A stretch of 64,000 nucleotides of DNA from Gonocerus acuteangulatus (GCA_946811695.1 OX328123.1:146988337-147052336), one strand, 5' to 3'. Counted from the first letter of the stretch, positions 1-12,924 are shown. The notes: a model not told the origin generated them from the sequence alone. Numbers and translations are program-made.

Positions 1-1413
1 TGTTGGAATAAGTGGTTTTATAAGGTTGAGAAGTAGGTCTGTCATATTGTTGATTGGATTTTGATTAGTGTCAGTAAGGTTGGATGTTTTAGTCTGTTCT
101 TCGTCTGTTCTACGATGCTGAGTCCATGCGTTCTGTCGCGGTAAAGAGGTTTGTCTTTGATGAGTGTTAGTTGGTAGGTTTTCAGTTGGAGGTGGTGGTG
201 GAGGTTTTGCTAGAGCGGGTTTAGAGGGAAAGGGTTTAGAACTCCTAGTGGGGAAGGATTTATTTTCAGAAGCTATTATTTTTTTTTGCAGTATGTTTTT
301 TAATTTTTTGTATTCCAGGCATCCTCTATAGTTTGCAGAGTGGTTGCCTCCACAGTTTACACAGTGGGATTCAGTGCTATTTCGATTAGGGCAAGCTAAA
401 TAGTTGTGATCTCCCGAACACTTAGCACATTTTGTGTCTAAACGACAGTAATTTTTTGTGTGTCCCATGCGGCAACAGTTTTTACACTGAAGAACACCCC
501 TGTGTTGCTTCCTTTCTTCAACCGAGACTATTGAATAAAAAAGGGTCTCTAGGTTAAATATTGATTTACCGTTGGGACTATTTTCCAGCTCTACTGCAAT
601 AAGAGGTGTTGGGAACCGTTCTCTGTTCAGTAATCTAGTAACCTTGGAGACAGGGTATTTTTCTGACAATTCATCAAACAGTTCTTGATCGGTAATACTG
701 TATGGCACGCCTCTAATAATAACCGACAATTTTCTGTCCGCGGGATTTCGGAAAGTATAGTACTTTACGTCCTCTTTGTCGTAAAATTTGGTCAAAGAAC
801 GGAAATCGTCAATCGAAGTTAATGTAACTTTTATTTTTTTAAAACACTGTTGCAAACAAAATGTTGACTTTACAATAGTTTTTATGTCACTTAAAACTTT
901 TTGGTAGTCGTCAGCGTCACAAACGAATATTGGTGGGATTTTAACACTATTTTTATTTGTTTCTGTATTGTTATTATCGTCATTATCATTTAAGTTTTGA
1001 ATTGGAGAGAAAGAATTATGAAGTTAAACTGGTGTTGAATCAGTATTTAAAACAGCTGATTTTGAACAATATCTATTTCTTTTTCTTTGAGGTTCAATGA
1101 AAGGGTTTGATTTGGTCTCCAGTGAAAACAGCTGTTGAGAACTAGCAGTGTTGCCAATCGCAGGGAATTCAGTATAATAATTAGAGGTTACCTCAGGTTC
1201 TGAAGTGAATGGTAGATCTCCCGTTGCCATGGAAACGTCTTCACTTACTTCTTCTGTACTGCCTAGGTTAGGATCTTCCTTCATACATTCCAGGCTTTTC
1301 CTCTTTCCTCCTTCCTTCCGGCGCCCAGTTTTCATACTTCTTCTTAAAGAAGGTATTAATCCGCGCCAAAGCGGATCAAATTCTTGCGAATACACTTTGT
1401 AATAGTTGCACAA
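1..1413 (-). pseudogene. Jockey-clade LINE ORF1 (gag-like), one internal stop, truncated by window edge
   Basis: Reading the minus strand from ATG at 1413, the frame is open for 129 codons, meets TAA at 1026-1024, then stays open in the same frame to base 1. Downstream of the stop are three zinc knuckles: CKNCCRMGHTKNYC (C-X2-C-X4-H-X4-C), CAKCSGDHNYLAC and CVNCGGNHSANYRGC. A proline-rich tail follows. A preceding segment (about 840-560) resembles the PRE_C2HC region that precedes the knuckles in Jockey-type ORF1 proteins. In that family the protein is the RNA-binding partner of the ORF2 reverse transcriptase. What I see is one lesion in about 470 codons, so decay is recent or the stop is read through. 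ORF2 would lie left of the window. Identification rests on knuckle spacing; the exact clade is inference. Confidence 0.8.
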
Positions 1414-1850
1414 TACTAATCTTTAAACAGAGTGAAAAAAGAACCTAGTGAACACACTCAGCAGAACAGCTGATCCCCCAAAACGTTGAAAAAATATAAA
1501 CTAATATTTTATTAAAACAAAAAAAAAAATTTAATCGACTATAATGAGGAAGCCTTCGTCATGGATATATTACATTTAATATATTACATATCCGTGGAAG
1601 ATTGAAGTTCCCTTGAAGTTCCGAGAAAATCGCGATCCAGGAACTTATTTAGGATTCTACATTTGTTATCTTTAAAACGGAGACATAATATTTCTAACAT
1701 TTCCTTCATTTTGGTTCGTTGTCTTCTATCAGCGAAGTGATACATATGGCGTAGCAATGTCAGGAGATCATTTGTCTATTGTTCGTATATTCTATATGTA
1801 AAATCTGCCACATATTGTAATGAAGATGAGGCTAAATATTGTAATGTCTG
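1414..1850. other. Likely 5' flank/UTR of the Jockey-type element, then unique sequence
   Basis: No gene recognised. The first ~80 bases upstream of the ORF1 start could be its 5' UTR; the rest is unremarkable AT-rich sequence leading into a satellite. Confidence 0.3.
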
Positions 1851-2760
1851 CATTCATATCCCCAGCCTGCAGATGGTGCAAACACAACGAAGAGACACTT
1901 AAGAATGTTACATTTGAATGCGTAGCAAGTGACGGTTCCTACATTCATATCCCCAGCCTGCAGATGGTGCAAACACAACGAAGAGACACTTAAGAATGTT
2001 ACATTTGAATGCGTAGCAAGTGACGGTTCCTACATTCATATCCCCAGCCTGCAGATGGTGCAAACACAAGGAAGAGACACCTAAGAATGTTACATTTGAA
2101 TGCGTAGCAAGTGACGGTTCCTACATTCATATCCCCAGCCTGCAGATGGCGCAAACACAAGGAAGAGACACCTAAGAATGTTACATTTGAATGCGTAGCA
2201 AGTGACGGTTCCTACATTCATATCCCCAGCCTGCAGATGGTGCAAACACAACGAAGAGACACTTAAGAATGTTACATTTGAATGCGTAGCAAGTGACGGT
2301 TCCTACATTCATATCCCCAGCCTGCAGATGGTGCAAACACAACGAAGAGACACTTAAGAATGTTACATTTGAATGCGTAGCAAGTGACGGTTCCTACATT
2401 CATATCCCCAGCCTGCAGATGGTGCAAACACAAGGAAGAGACACCTAAGAATGTTACATTTGAATGCGTAGCAAGTGACGGTTCCTACATTCATATCCCC
2501 AGCCTGCAGATGGCGCAAACACAAGGAAGAGACACCTAAGAATGTTACATTTGAATGCGTAGCAAGTGACGGTTCCTACATTCATATCCCCAGCCTGCAG
2601 ATGGTGCAAACACAAGGAAGAGACACCTAAGAATGTTACATTTGAATGCGTAGCAAGTGACGGTTCCTACATTCATATCCCCAGCCTGCAGATGGTGCAA
2701 ACACAAGGAAGAGACACCTAAGAATGTTACATTTGAATGCGTAGCAAGTGACGGCTCCTA
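1851..2760. repeat. 91-bp satellite, 10 copies, with higher-order AABC pattern
   Basis: The word CATTCATATCCCCAGCC recurs at 1851, 1942, 2033, 2124, 2215, 2306, 2397, 2488, 2579 and 2670, exactly 91 bp apart. Monomers fall into three variants by diagnostic bases (ACGAAG...CACTT; AGGAAG...CACCT; the latter with GGCGC instead of GGTGC). Their order is A A B C A A B C B B, so a 364-bp four-monomer unit has itself been duplicated. Confidence 0.97.
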
Positions 2761-3009
2761 CATTTTAGTATCCTTGATGAGGATGAAATCTGGAGATCAA
2801 AGAAAACCAGTCAATATCTGAGATACATGGAAGGCAGACCAGATGTACATGGCTCGCACAACAGGTGACTAGCCGATGTTACCTATGAAGCGAGCGAACC
2901 GGAGGGTACATATTTTTAGGTATTTTTAGGAATGTAGCACAATGGGGCGAAAAGACTTTTCGTTTTTCTAGAAAGGCTACTGCCTCTACACCTTAACTGA
3001 TTTCAAAGC

Positions 3010-3091
<82 letters not shown>

Positions 3092-3267
3092 GAATGCTAA
3101 TAAAATGTAAAACAACTTTGTCTAGCAAGATTTTTGTTTTTTGTTTCCCTTGATTATTAAGTTGCATGAAAATAATTCACAAAGTTTTACGGGTGAACAT
3201 TAAATAATATTATATTTTTCATCTCACTTTATATCAGCACTGATATCGTTGCAATTAAACGTTAAAA
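2761..3267. other. Unique spacer with a 77-base poly(T)
   Basis: Non-coding sequence between two satellites. Bases 3011-3087 are an uninterrupted run of T, which could be the poly(A) tail of a minus-strand retrocopy; no coding trace of such a copy was recognised beside it. Confidence 0.7.
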
Positions 3268-5024
3268 ACCTGATTAGACTTAGACCTGATTATTTCCATT
3301 AATCTTATTGTTAAATTAAGATAAATTTATGTCTAATCAGGTTTTGAATGTTTACTTTCAAACATTCAAAACCTGATTAGACTTGGAGAAAAGCAAAATA
3401 TATATTCACATCATATTATTTCCATTAATCTTATTGTTAAATTAAGATAAATTTATGTCTAATCAGGTTTTGAATGTTTACTTTCAAACATTCAAAACCT
3501 GATTAGACTTGGAGAAAAGCAAAATATATATTCACATCATATTATTTCCATTAATCTTATTGTTAAATTAAGATAAATTTATGTCTAATCAGGTTTTGAA
3601 TGTTTACTTTCAAACATTCAAAACCTGATTAGACTTGGAGAAAAGCAAAATATATATTCACATCATATTATTTCCATTAATCTTATTGTTAAATTAAGAT
3701 AAATTTATGTCTAATCAGGTTTTGAATGTTTACTTTCAAACATTCAAAACCTGATTAGACTTGGAGAAAAGCAAAATATATATTCACATCATATTATTTC
3801 CATTAATCTTATTGTTAAATTAAGATAAATTTATTTCTAATCAGGTTTTGAATGTTTACTTTCAAACATTCAAAACCTGATTAGACTTGGAGAAAAGCAA
3901 AATATATATTCACATCATATTATTTCCATTAATCTTATTGTTAAATTAAGATAAATTTATGTCTAATCAGGTTTTGAATGTTTACTTTCAAACATTCAAA
4001 ACCTGATTAGACTTGGAGAAAAGCAAAATATATATTCACATCATATTATTTCCATTAATCTTATTGTTAAATTAAGATAAATTTATGTCTAATCAGGTTT
4101 TGAATGTTTACTTTCAAACATTCAAAACCTGATTAGACTTGGAGAAAAGCAAAATATATATTCACATCATATTATTTCCATTAATCTTATTGTTAAATTA
4201 AGATAAATTTATGTCTAATCAGGTTTTGAATGTTTACTTTCAAACATTCAAAACCTGATTAGACTTGGAGAAAAGCAAAATATATATTCACATCATATTA
4301 TTTCCATTAATCTTATTGTTAAATTAAGATAAATTTATGTCTAAAAAGGTTTTGAATGTTTACTTTCAAACATTCAAAACCTGATTAGACTTGGAGAAAA
4401 GCAAAATATATATTCACAACATATTATTTCCATTAATCTTATTGTTAAATTAAGATAAATTTATGTCTAATCAGGTTTTGAATGTTTACTTTCAAACATT
4501 CAAAACCTGATTAGACTTGGAGAAAAGCAAAATATATATTCACATCATATTATTTCCATTAATCTTATTGTTAAATTAAGATAAATTTATTTCTAATCAG
4601 GTTTTGAATGTTTACTTTCAAACATTCAAAACCTGATTAGACTTGGAGAAAAGCAAAATATATATTCACATCATATTATTTCCATTAATCTTATTGTTAA
4701 ATTAAGATAAATTTATTTCTAATCAGGTTTTGAATGTTTACTTTCAAACATTCAAAACCTGATTAGACTTGGAGAAAAGCAAAATATATATTCACATCAT
4801 ATTATTTCCATTAATCTTATTGTTAAATTAAGATAAATTTATGTCTAATCAGGTTTTGAATGTTTACTTTCAAACATTCAAAACCTGATTAGACTTGGAG
4901 AAAAGCAAAATATATATTCACATCACATTATTTCCATTAATCTTATTGTTAAATTAAGATAAATTTATGTCTAATCAGGTTTTGAATGTTTACTTTCAAA
5001 CATTCAAAACCTTTCAAACTTTCT
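3268..5024. repeat. 126-bp satellite, ~13 copies, each containing a 23-bp inverted repeat
   Basis: ACCTGATTAGACTTGG recurs every 126 bp from 3371 to the array end near 5009 (13 periods, preceded by a shortened copy at 3268). Each monomer contains a perfect 23-bp inverted repeat starting GTCTAATCAGG and separated by the 6-nt spacer ACTTTC, so each can form a hairpin. Copies are nearly identical; scattered variants include ATTTATTTC for ATTTATGTC and one AAAAAGG for AATCAGG near 4345. Confidence 0.97.
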
Positions 5025-5106
5025 TTGGTTTATTGTTTGTGCATTATTTTCACGTTATTCAATAAACAGAGGAAACTAAAAAACCGAAATCTGGCCTGAC
5101 AGAGTT

Positions 5107-8024
5107 TTTTTTATTTTATTAGCTTTCATCTAACCCTTACGCTGTCACCTCGGGTCATATTGATGATTGAACCGAGCGTTATTTGTTTATTCCTTATTTT
5201 ATTAGCTTTCATCTAACCCTTACGCTGTCACCTTGGGTCATATTGATGATTGAACCGAGCGTTATTTGTTTATTCCTTATTTTATTAGCTTTCATCTAAC
5301 CCTTACGCAGTCACCTCGGGTCATATTGATGATTGAACCGAGCGTTATTTGTTTATTCCTTATTTTATTAGATTTCATCTAACCCTTACGCAGTCACCTC
5401 GGGTCATATTGATGATTGAACCGAGCGTTATTTGTTTATTCCTTATTTTATTAGCTTTCATCTAACCCTTACGCTGTCACCTCGGGTCATATTGATGATT
5501 GAACCGAGCGTTGTTTGTTTATTCCTTATTTTATTACCTTTCATCTAACCCTTACGCTGTCACCTCGGGTCATATTGATCATTGAACCGAGCGTTATTTG
5601 TTTATTCCTTATTTTATTAGCTTTCATCTAACCCTTACGCTGTCACCTCGGGTCATATTGATGATTGAACCGAGCGTTATTTGTTTCTTCCTTATTTCAT
5701 TTGCTTTCATCTAACCCTTACGCTGTCACCTCGGGTCATATTGATGATTGAACCGAGCGTTGTTTGTTTATTCCTTATTTTATTACCTTTCATCTAACCC
5801 TTACGCAGTCACCTCGGGTCATATTGATGATTGAACCGAGCGTTGTTTGTTTATTCCTTATTTTATTACCTTTCATCTAACCCTTACGCAGTCACCTCGG
5901 GTCATATTGATGATTGAACCGAGCGTTGTTTGTTTATTCCTTATTTTATTACCTTTCATCTAACCCTTACGCAGTCACCTCGGGTCATATTGATGATTGA
6001 ACCGAGCGTTATTTGTTTATTCCTTATTTTATTAGCTTTCATCTAACCCTTACGCTGTCACCTCGGGTCATATTGATGATTGAACCGAGCGTTACTTATT
6101 TATTCCTTATTTTATTAGCTTTCATCTAACCCTTACGCTGTCACCTCGGGTCATATTGATGATTGAACCGAGCGTTATTTGCTTATTCGTTATTTTATTA
6201 GCTTTCATCTAACCCTTACGCTGTCACCTCGGGTCATATTGATGATTGAACCGAGCGATATTTGTTTATTCCTTATTTTATTAGCTTTCATCTAACCCTT
6301 ACGCTGTCACCTCGGGTCATATTGATCATTGAACCGAGCGTTATTTGTTTATTCCTTATTTTATTAGCTTTCATCTAACCCTTACGCTGTCACCTCGGGT
6401 CATATTGATGATTGAACCGAGCGTTATTTGTTTATTCCTTATTTTATTAGCTTTCATCTAACCCTTACGCTGTCACCTCGGGTCATATTGATGATTGAAC
6501 CGAGCGTTATTTGTTTATTCCTTATTTTATTAGCTTTCATCTAACCCTTACGCTGTCACCTCGGGTCATATTGATGATTGAACCGAGCGTTATTTGTTTC
6601 TTCCTTATTTCATTTGCTTTCATCTAACCCTTACGCTGTCACCTCGGGTCATATTGATGATTGAACCGAGCGTTATTTGTTTATTCCTTATTTTATTAGC
6701 TTTCATCTAACCCTTACGCTGTCACCTCGGGTCATATTGATCATTGAACCGAGCTTTATTTGTTTATTCCTTATTTTATTAGCTTTCATCTAACCCTTAC
6801 GCTGTCACCTCGGGTTATATTGATGATTGAACCGAGCGTTATTTGTTTATTCCTTATTTTATTACCTTTCATCTAACCCTTACGCTGTCACCTCGGGTCA
6901 TATTGATGATTGAACCGAGCGTTATTTGTTTATTCCTTATTTTATTACCTTTCATCTAACCCTTACGCTGTCACCTCGGGTCATATTGATGATTGAACCG
7001 AGCGTTATTTGTTTATTCCTTATTTTATTAGCTTTCATCTAACCCTTACGCTGTCACCTCGGGTCATATTGATGATTGAACCGAGCGTTATTTGTTTATT
7101 CCTTATTTTATTAGATTTCATCTAACCCTTACGCTGTCACCTCGGGTCATATTGATGATTGAACCGAGCGTTATTTGTTTATTCCTTATTTTATTAGCTT
7201 TCATCTAACCCTTACGCTGTCACCTCGGGTCATATTGATGATTGAACCGAGCGTTATTTGTTTATTCCTTATTTTATTAGCTTTCATCTAACCCTTACGC
7301 TGTCACCTCGGGTCATATTGATGATTGAACCGAGCGTTATTTGTTTATTCCTTATTTTATTAGCTTTCATCTAACCCTTACGCTGTCACCTCGGGTCATA
7401 TTGATGATTGAACCGAGCGTTATTTGTTTATTCCTTATTTTATTAGCTTTCATCTAACCCTTACGCTGTCACCTCGGGTCATATTGATGATTGAACCGAG
7501 CGTTATTTGTTTATTCCTTATTTTATTACCTTTCATCTAACCCTTACGCTGTCACCTCGGGTCATATTGATGATTGAACCGAGCGTTATTTGTTTATTCC
7601 TTATTTTATTAGCTTTCATCTAACCCTTACGCTGTTACCTCGGGTCATATTGATGATTGAACCGAGCGTTGTTTGTTTATTCCTTATTTTATTACCTTTC
7701 ATCTAACCCTTACGCTGTCACCTCGGGTCATATTGATGATTGAACCGAGCGTTATTTGTTTATTCCTTATTTTATTAGCTTTCATCTAACCCTTACGCTG
7801 TTACCTCGGGTCATATTGATGATTGACCCGAGCGTTGTTTGTTTATTCCTTATTTTATTAGCTTTCATCTAACCCTTACGCCGTCACCTCGGGTCATATT
7901 GATGATTGAACCGAGCGTTATTTGTTTATTTCTTATTTTATTAGCTTTCATCTAACCCTTACGCTGTCACCTCGGGTCATATTGATGATTGAACCGAGCG
8001 TTATTTGTTTATTCCTTATTTTAT
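5107..8024. repeat. 83-bp satellite, 35 copies, carrying a piggyBac-end-like word
   Basis: TAACCCTTACGC recurs every 83 bp from 5131 to 7953. The unit includes CACCTCGGGTCATATTGA followed by a complementary ACCGAG, so it has an internal inverted repeat. Closely related words occur outside the array at about 8142-8160 and 10110-10165, where they look like the subterminal and terminal sequence of a TTAA-inserting element. The array therefore probably grew from a transposon end. Confidence 0.95.
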
Positions 8025-10163
8025 TTTATTTTGGAGATTAGACTTTCCGATTTTTACATATCTCTTTTCTCAGTATGTTAATTCAAATGGCAATAGTTGA
8101 TACTGATATCGTATTCTTAAGTGGGGTTTTTAGCCGATTTGACCCGAGGTGACAGCTTGTGTATGTAGATTTTACGGGGCTTTGACCCAAGTTGACAACA
8201 TTCGTCATTGTTTTTGGTGGAATTGAGAGAGTCATTAAAGTAATTATATTTTTAAATGTCAATATTATTTTTACATTTATGAGTTTATAATTTAGAAGTA
8301 GTAAATTAATTAATTGCCAAGGATTTAAAATATGATTTTCATTATTTATTGTTGTACTGCAGTAAATGTTCGAGTGCAATAATGTAATATTTTCCTTTGC
8401 AAAATGACTACATTTGCCAGGCGTGTAACCATTGAAGAGTGTCTAAATGAATTAGAAACTCACTGGCAAGATATTTTGGTAGAAAATACCAACAATCTAA
8501 TCTAAACAACATGTGCTCATCTCTGACGTCAGAGAAACCGACTCGGACGAAATGAAGGATTTATTTTTTAGTTAGAATAAAAAATGTAATTGCATTTGGC
8601 AGCGCACTCAGAATCAGTTGGAGTACTGATGCAGGTAATTCGACGCCCCCCCCCCCCTCTGATATACCGAAAACCCTGAAGATGAAGATCAACATGTACC
8701 TACAAGATAACGATGCAGCTATACCGATAGAAGAGAATGTGTACATGATGTGTACATTTGGCAGCGCACTCAGAATCAGTTGGAGTACTGATGCAGGTAA
8801 TTCGACGCCCCCCCCCCCTCTGATATACCGAAAACCCTGAAGATGAAGATCAACATGTACCTACAAGATAACGATGCAGCTACACCGATAGAAGAGAATG
8901 TGTACATGATGTGTACATTTGGCAGCGCACTCAGAATCAGTTGGAGTACTGATGCAGGTAATTCGACGCCCCCCCCCTCTGATATACCGAAAACCCTGAA
9001 GATGAAGATCAACATGTACCTACAAGATAACGATGCAGCTATACCGATAGAAGAGAATGTGTACATGATGTGTACATTTGGCAGCGCACTCAGAATCAGT
9101 TGGAGTACTGATGCAGGTAATTCGACGCCCCCCCCCCCACCTCTGATATACCGAAAACCCTGAAGATGAAGATCAACATGTACCTACAAGATAACGATGC
9201 AGCTATACCGATAGAAGAGAATGTGTACATGATGTGTACATTTGGCAGCGCACTCAGAATCAGTTGGAGTACTGATGCAGGTAATTCGACGCCCCCCCCC
9301 CCCCTCTGATATACCGAAAACCCTGAAGATGAAGATCAACATGTACCTACAAGATAACGATGCAGCTATACCGATAGAAGAGAATGTGTACATGATGTGT
9401 ACATTTGGCAGCGCACTCAGAATCAGTTGGAGTACTGATGCAGGTAATTCGACGCCCCCCCCCCTCTGATATACCGAAAACCCTGAAGATGAAGATCAAC
9501 ATGTACCTACAAGATAACGATGCAGCTATACCGATAGAAGAGAATGTGTACATGATGTGTACATTTGGCAGCGCACTCAGAATCAGTTGGAGTACTGATG
9601 CAGGTAATTCGACGCCCCCCCCCCACCTCTGATATACCGAAAACCCTGAAGATGAAGATCAACATGTACCTACAAGATAACGATGCAGCTATTCTACCGA
9701 TAGAAGAGAATGTGTACATGATGTGTCCAATCCCAGGATGAGGAGAAGGAGTAGCTTTCACCACAGCATTAACGTAAGAAGTGTACCACATTTATTTGGG
9801 ATGTGCAAACAATTTTGCAACAAAAAAAAAAACATTCAATTAATATTTGCACAAACTGTAAACGCTAGTTTTAACCCAAAGAACGTTAGTATAAATGTGA
9901 TATTATTTAGTTTTGAGCCTCATAAAATATAACCTGTTGGGAGCACGCCTTACTTTTGATTTCCTATTCCTCAATTGAAATTCATCCTAGCCCTTAATTT
10001 CTTTCGATTTTTACGTACATAAACGACTTATAGGTATGTTATTAATATTAATAATAATGTACATTAAATAATTATTATGGTCAATATATAGGTTTTAGGT
10101 TTCGGGTTGATATGACCCGAGGTGAGGGCGTGTGTAACTTTTAGACAGGTGACGGCTCAAGGG
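8025..10163 (+). mobile_element. Decayed piggyBac-like element, interior expanded into a minisatellite
   Basis: The right end reads outward into GAGGTGA...GGCTCAAGGG followed by TTAA at 10164-10167, the arrangement of a piggyBac-type terminus (CCCTT... next to TTAA). An ATG at 8404 opens a 33-codon frame beginning MTTFARRVTIEECLNELE, reminiscent of the acidic N-terminus of piggyBac transposases, before a stop. Words GACCCGAGGTGACAGC at 8142 and GACCCGAGGTGAGGGC at 10110 are subterminal repeats shared with the adjacent 83-bp satellite. No catalytic domain remains: the middle is occupied by the 162-bp array. Assignment is inference from termini plus the start; moderate confidence. Confidence 0.45.
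8590..9722. repeat. ~162-bp minisatellite, 7 copies, with variable poly(C)
   Basis: GGCAGCGCACTCAGAATCAG recurs at 8598, 8760, 8921, 9080, 9244, 9407 and 9567 with spacings of 159-164. Most length variation comes from a run of 7-13 C after ATTCGACG; some copies add AC. One copy has ACACCGATAG for ATACCGATAG and the last has an extra TTC. Several small open frames cross it in both strands; they follow from the near-identical units. Confidence 0.95.
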
Positions 10164-10167
10164 TTAA

Positions 10168-11269
10168 AAGAAATGCACTGAAATCGATTAAGATTTGGAG
10201 GCTATAGACCTTTTTGGAACACAATATGTGGGTTAAGTGATAGAAGGTGGCAACTTTGCTAATTAAGAGTGCCTTTCTTCGTAGATATATTTTTGGGACA
10301 ATGATTTCAGCAGTAAAATACTTTTTCTTATGTTTGATAATTACCTTAAAATACTAAAGTATTCTTTGCCTTTTTCAGCTGATGATGGCCATGTATAAAA
10401 TTGCAAACCTTGTACGCCAAGCAGATGTTGTCTAACAAATCTATTAGGGCCAAAATATTCAGATATATGCTAATTATGTAAGTACAATATTAAAACAAAT
10501 CAAAACATTACAAAGATCAGCAACTGAAAATTTGCAAAGAATTGATTGTAAAAATCAATGTTATTTAGTAAATACATTTTATATATTCTACGTGCACTCA
10601 AAGGGCAATATAATCACTAAGTTCAAGTAAGATTCCGGGGTTTAAACTGAAATTTGTATCCTTTTCTTGGATCAAAAATTCGTGTCTATTGATATCTGTA
10701 CTTTTCAAAACTTAATGTCATGTTAAAACATAACGATCTTACCTATCCCATAATACGATAACTGAAGAATTTAAAGGTTTTGTAAAAATCTACTCATTAA
10801 ATTAAAGTTTGCTTTAAAAGAAAATAACTACATTACTTTCAAAACGCAACCTGTGTGTAAATGATGTGCATTTAAAAAAAAAATGCACAATTTTAACCAG
10901 GACTTCTCTCCAGAGTTACTACATGGGAATATAGCATGCCTCTTTTCTCTTCCAACTTGAAGGTTGTCCATACATATACAAATACATTCACAAAATATAT
11001 AACTTAATACATAGTAAATGGCCATGGTACTTTCAGGAATACTTATTCAATGGAATTCCAACATATTGGAGCTACAGAATCGAATAAGTGTCAAGTAATA
11101 AATCTTGTCATTTTGTATCAGAACTTCTGTAATTTTTTGTATAATTATAAGACTCTTGTAGAATTCTTACATGATTTCCATGATTACTTTTGCCAAATAA
11201 TCCCAGTAACCTCAATTTGATGATATACAAATATTTAAAAGTCCTTAATGCATTAGAGCTAAACTCTCT
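10168..11269. other. Intergenic; contains a dispersed repeat shared with 31.2 kb
   Basis: No gene seen. The stretch around 10375-10500 (CAGCTGATGATGGCCATGTA..., CAGATGTTGTCT...) is matched in inverted orientation at about 31180-31290, so both are copies of one dispersed repeat. Confidence 0.6.
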
Positions 11270-11945
11270 AATATCATACTTGGGTTAGGCTCATCTCTCC
11301 ACCATCTATTTTTTGGGCTAGGCTCTCCGAATATTATTCCTAGATCGGATAGAGGAGGACATAGCCTCTCCAAAAATAGATCGTGGATTGTGGAGAGTTT
11401 AGCCTAACCCAATAATGGATTGTGAAGAGTTTAGCCTAACCCAATAATGGATTGTGAAGAGTTTAGCCTAACCAAATAATGGATGGCGGAGAGTTTAGCA
11501 TAGCCCAATAATGGATTGTGGAGAGTTTCGCCTAACCAAATAATGGATGGTGGAGCGTTTAGCCTAACCAAATAATGGATGGTGGAGCGTTTAGCCTAAC
11601 CCAATAATGGACGGTGGAGAGTTTAGCCTAACCCAATAATGGATTGTGGAGAGTTTAGCCTAACCAAATAATGGATGGTGGAGCGATTAGCCTAACCCAA
11701 GAATGGATGGTGGAGAGTTTAGCCTAACCCAAATGGGTTGTGGAGAGTTTAGCCTAACCGAATAATGGATTGTGGAGAGTTTCGCCTAACCAAATAATGG
11801 ATGGTGGAGCGTTTAGCCTAACCCAATAATGGACGGTGGAGAGTTTAGCCTAACCCAATAATGGGTTGTGGAGAGTTTAGCCTAACCCAATAATGGATTG
11901 TGGAGAGTTTAGCCTAACCAAATAATGGATGGTGGAGCCCCCCAA
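11270..11945. repeat. 32-bp minisatellite (GTTTAGCCTAACCCAATAAT family)
   Basis: About 19 imperfect copies of a 32-bp unit containing GAGAGTTTAGCCTAACC. The edges (before ~11370) are degenerate and partly inverted. A related array in the opposite orientation lies at 17030-17245. Confidence 0.93.
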
Positions 11946-12789
11946 GCTGTATTTAGCCTAACACATAGCAACAATCAACTGTACTACACGTCTTTCATTT
12001 CTTGCTCTGTAGCCCAGTATATAGAGGCTTCAAAATGGGGTCGATTTAGCACTTTTTTCAGTTTTTCTTCATTAATTTAAAACCCATTGATTTTGGGTTA
12101 CATGTTGGATTTATCAATTCTTTTGATACCCTCGCTCAATAAAAGGTGACGAGCATCTACAAAGGCGTCTAAAAAGCACAAAAATTTATACATTCAACCA
12201 ATTTTAAAATTTCTTGCATCATTTTTGGCTTGCAATTGCGGCAATTTTACATGGCCGAATTTCGACTTTGACCAGCTCATTTGACGCAGAATTTAATGTT
12301 GTTTAATAATAATAATGTGAAAGAAGATACTCCATCTGACGATGAGCCTCAACCTGGGACCCTCAAAAGGAATAAAAATGTAATTCCATTACCTTAACAT
12401 CATTTCACTCAATAAATGTCGTGTCTGTGAATAAATGTTTATTCAGGACTGTTTTTAATTTACTATTTACGTCAAATGCTGTCATTTTCAATACAATATG
12501 CTCCTAATTTTGTTGCTTCACTAAAGAAATACAGAAGTACCCCCATTTCCTCTCAACATACCGCAAACCAAAAGTTTGCAAAATGCACCCAAATGAAAAT
12601 TTCACTAATTCTCATTTTGGCTGAATAGTGACTTAAAAATTTTAATATTAGATAAATTTTTTAGGGTTTTTGAAATTAGTAATTGATGCTCTTTAACTTT
12701 TAGGGAGGGGGCGCCTTAAAACAATATTTGAATCCAAGCTGTAACTCGTTAAAAGTAGGCTCACCACAGTTTTTCGCAAAATTGGGAAA
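11946..12789. other. Intergenic; short repeat words shared with 14.05-14.2 kb
   Basis: No gene seen. Sequence at about 12225-12310 (ATTGCGGCAATTTTACATGG...) is a degenerate direct repeat of about 14065-14140. A word near 12055-12085 is inverted at about 14170-14200. The pair may flank or belong to an older insertion. Confidence 0.45.
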
Positions 12790-12924
12790 AAATTATTGTT
12801 TTAGCACTTTCCTCCGAAGAAAAGTAGCTATTGAGGTTGCACTCATGACGGAATTTTCGAAAAATTCCTTCGAATCTTTATCGATCCTACCTAGTAAACA
12901 CCGAAAATGCCCCCCGTTAAAATT

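Noticed and set aside
8561..9791. Small frames across the 162-bp array on both strands
   Set aside because: They repeat the same peptides because units are near-identical and shift with poly(C) length.
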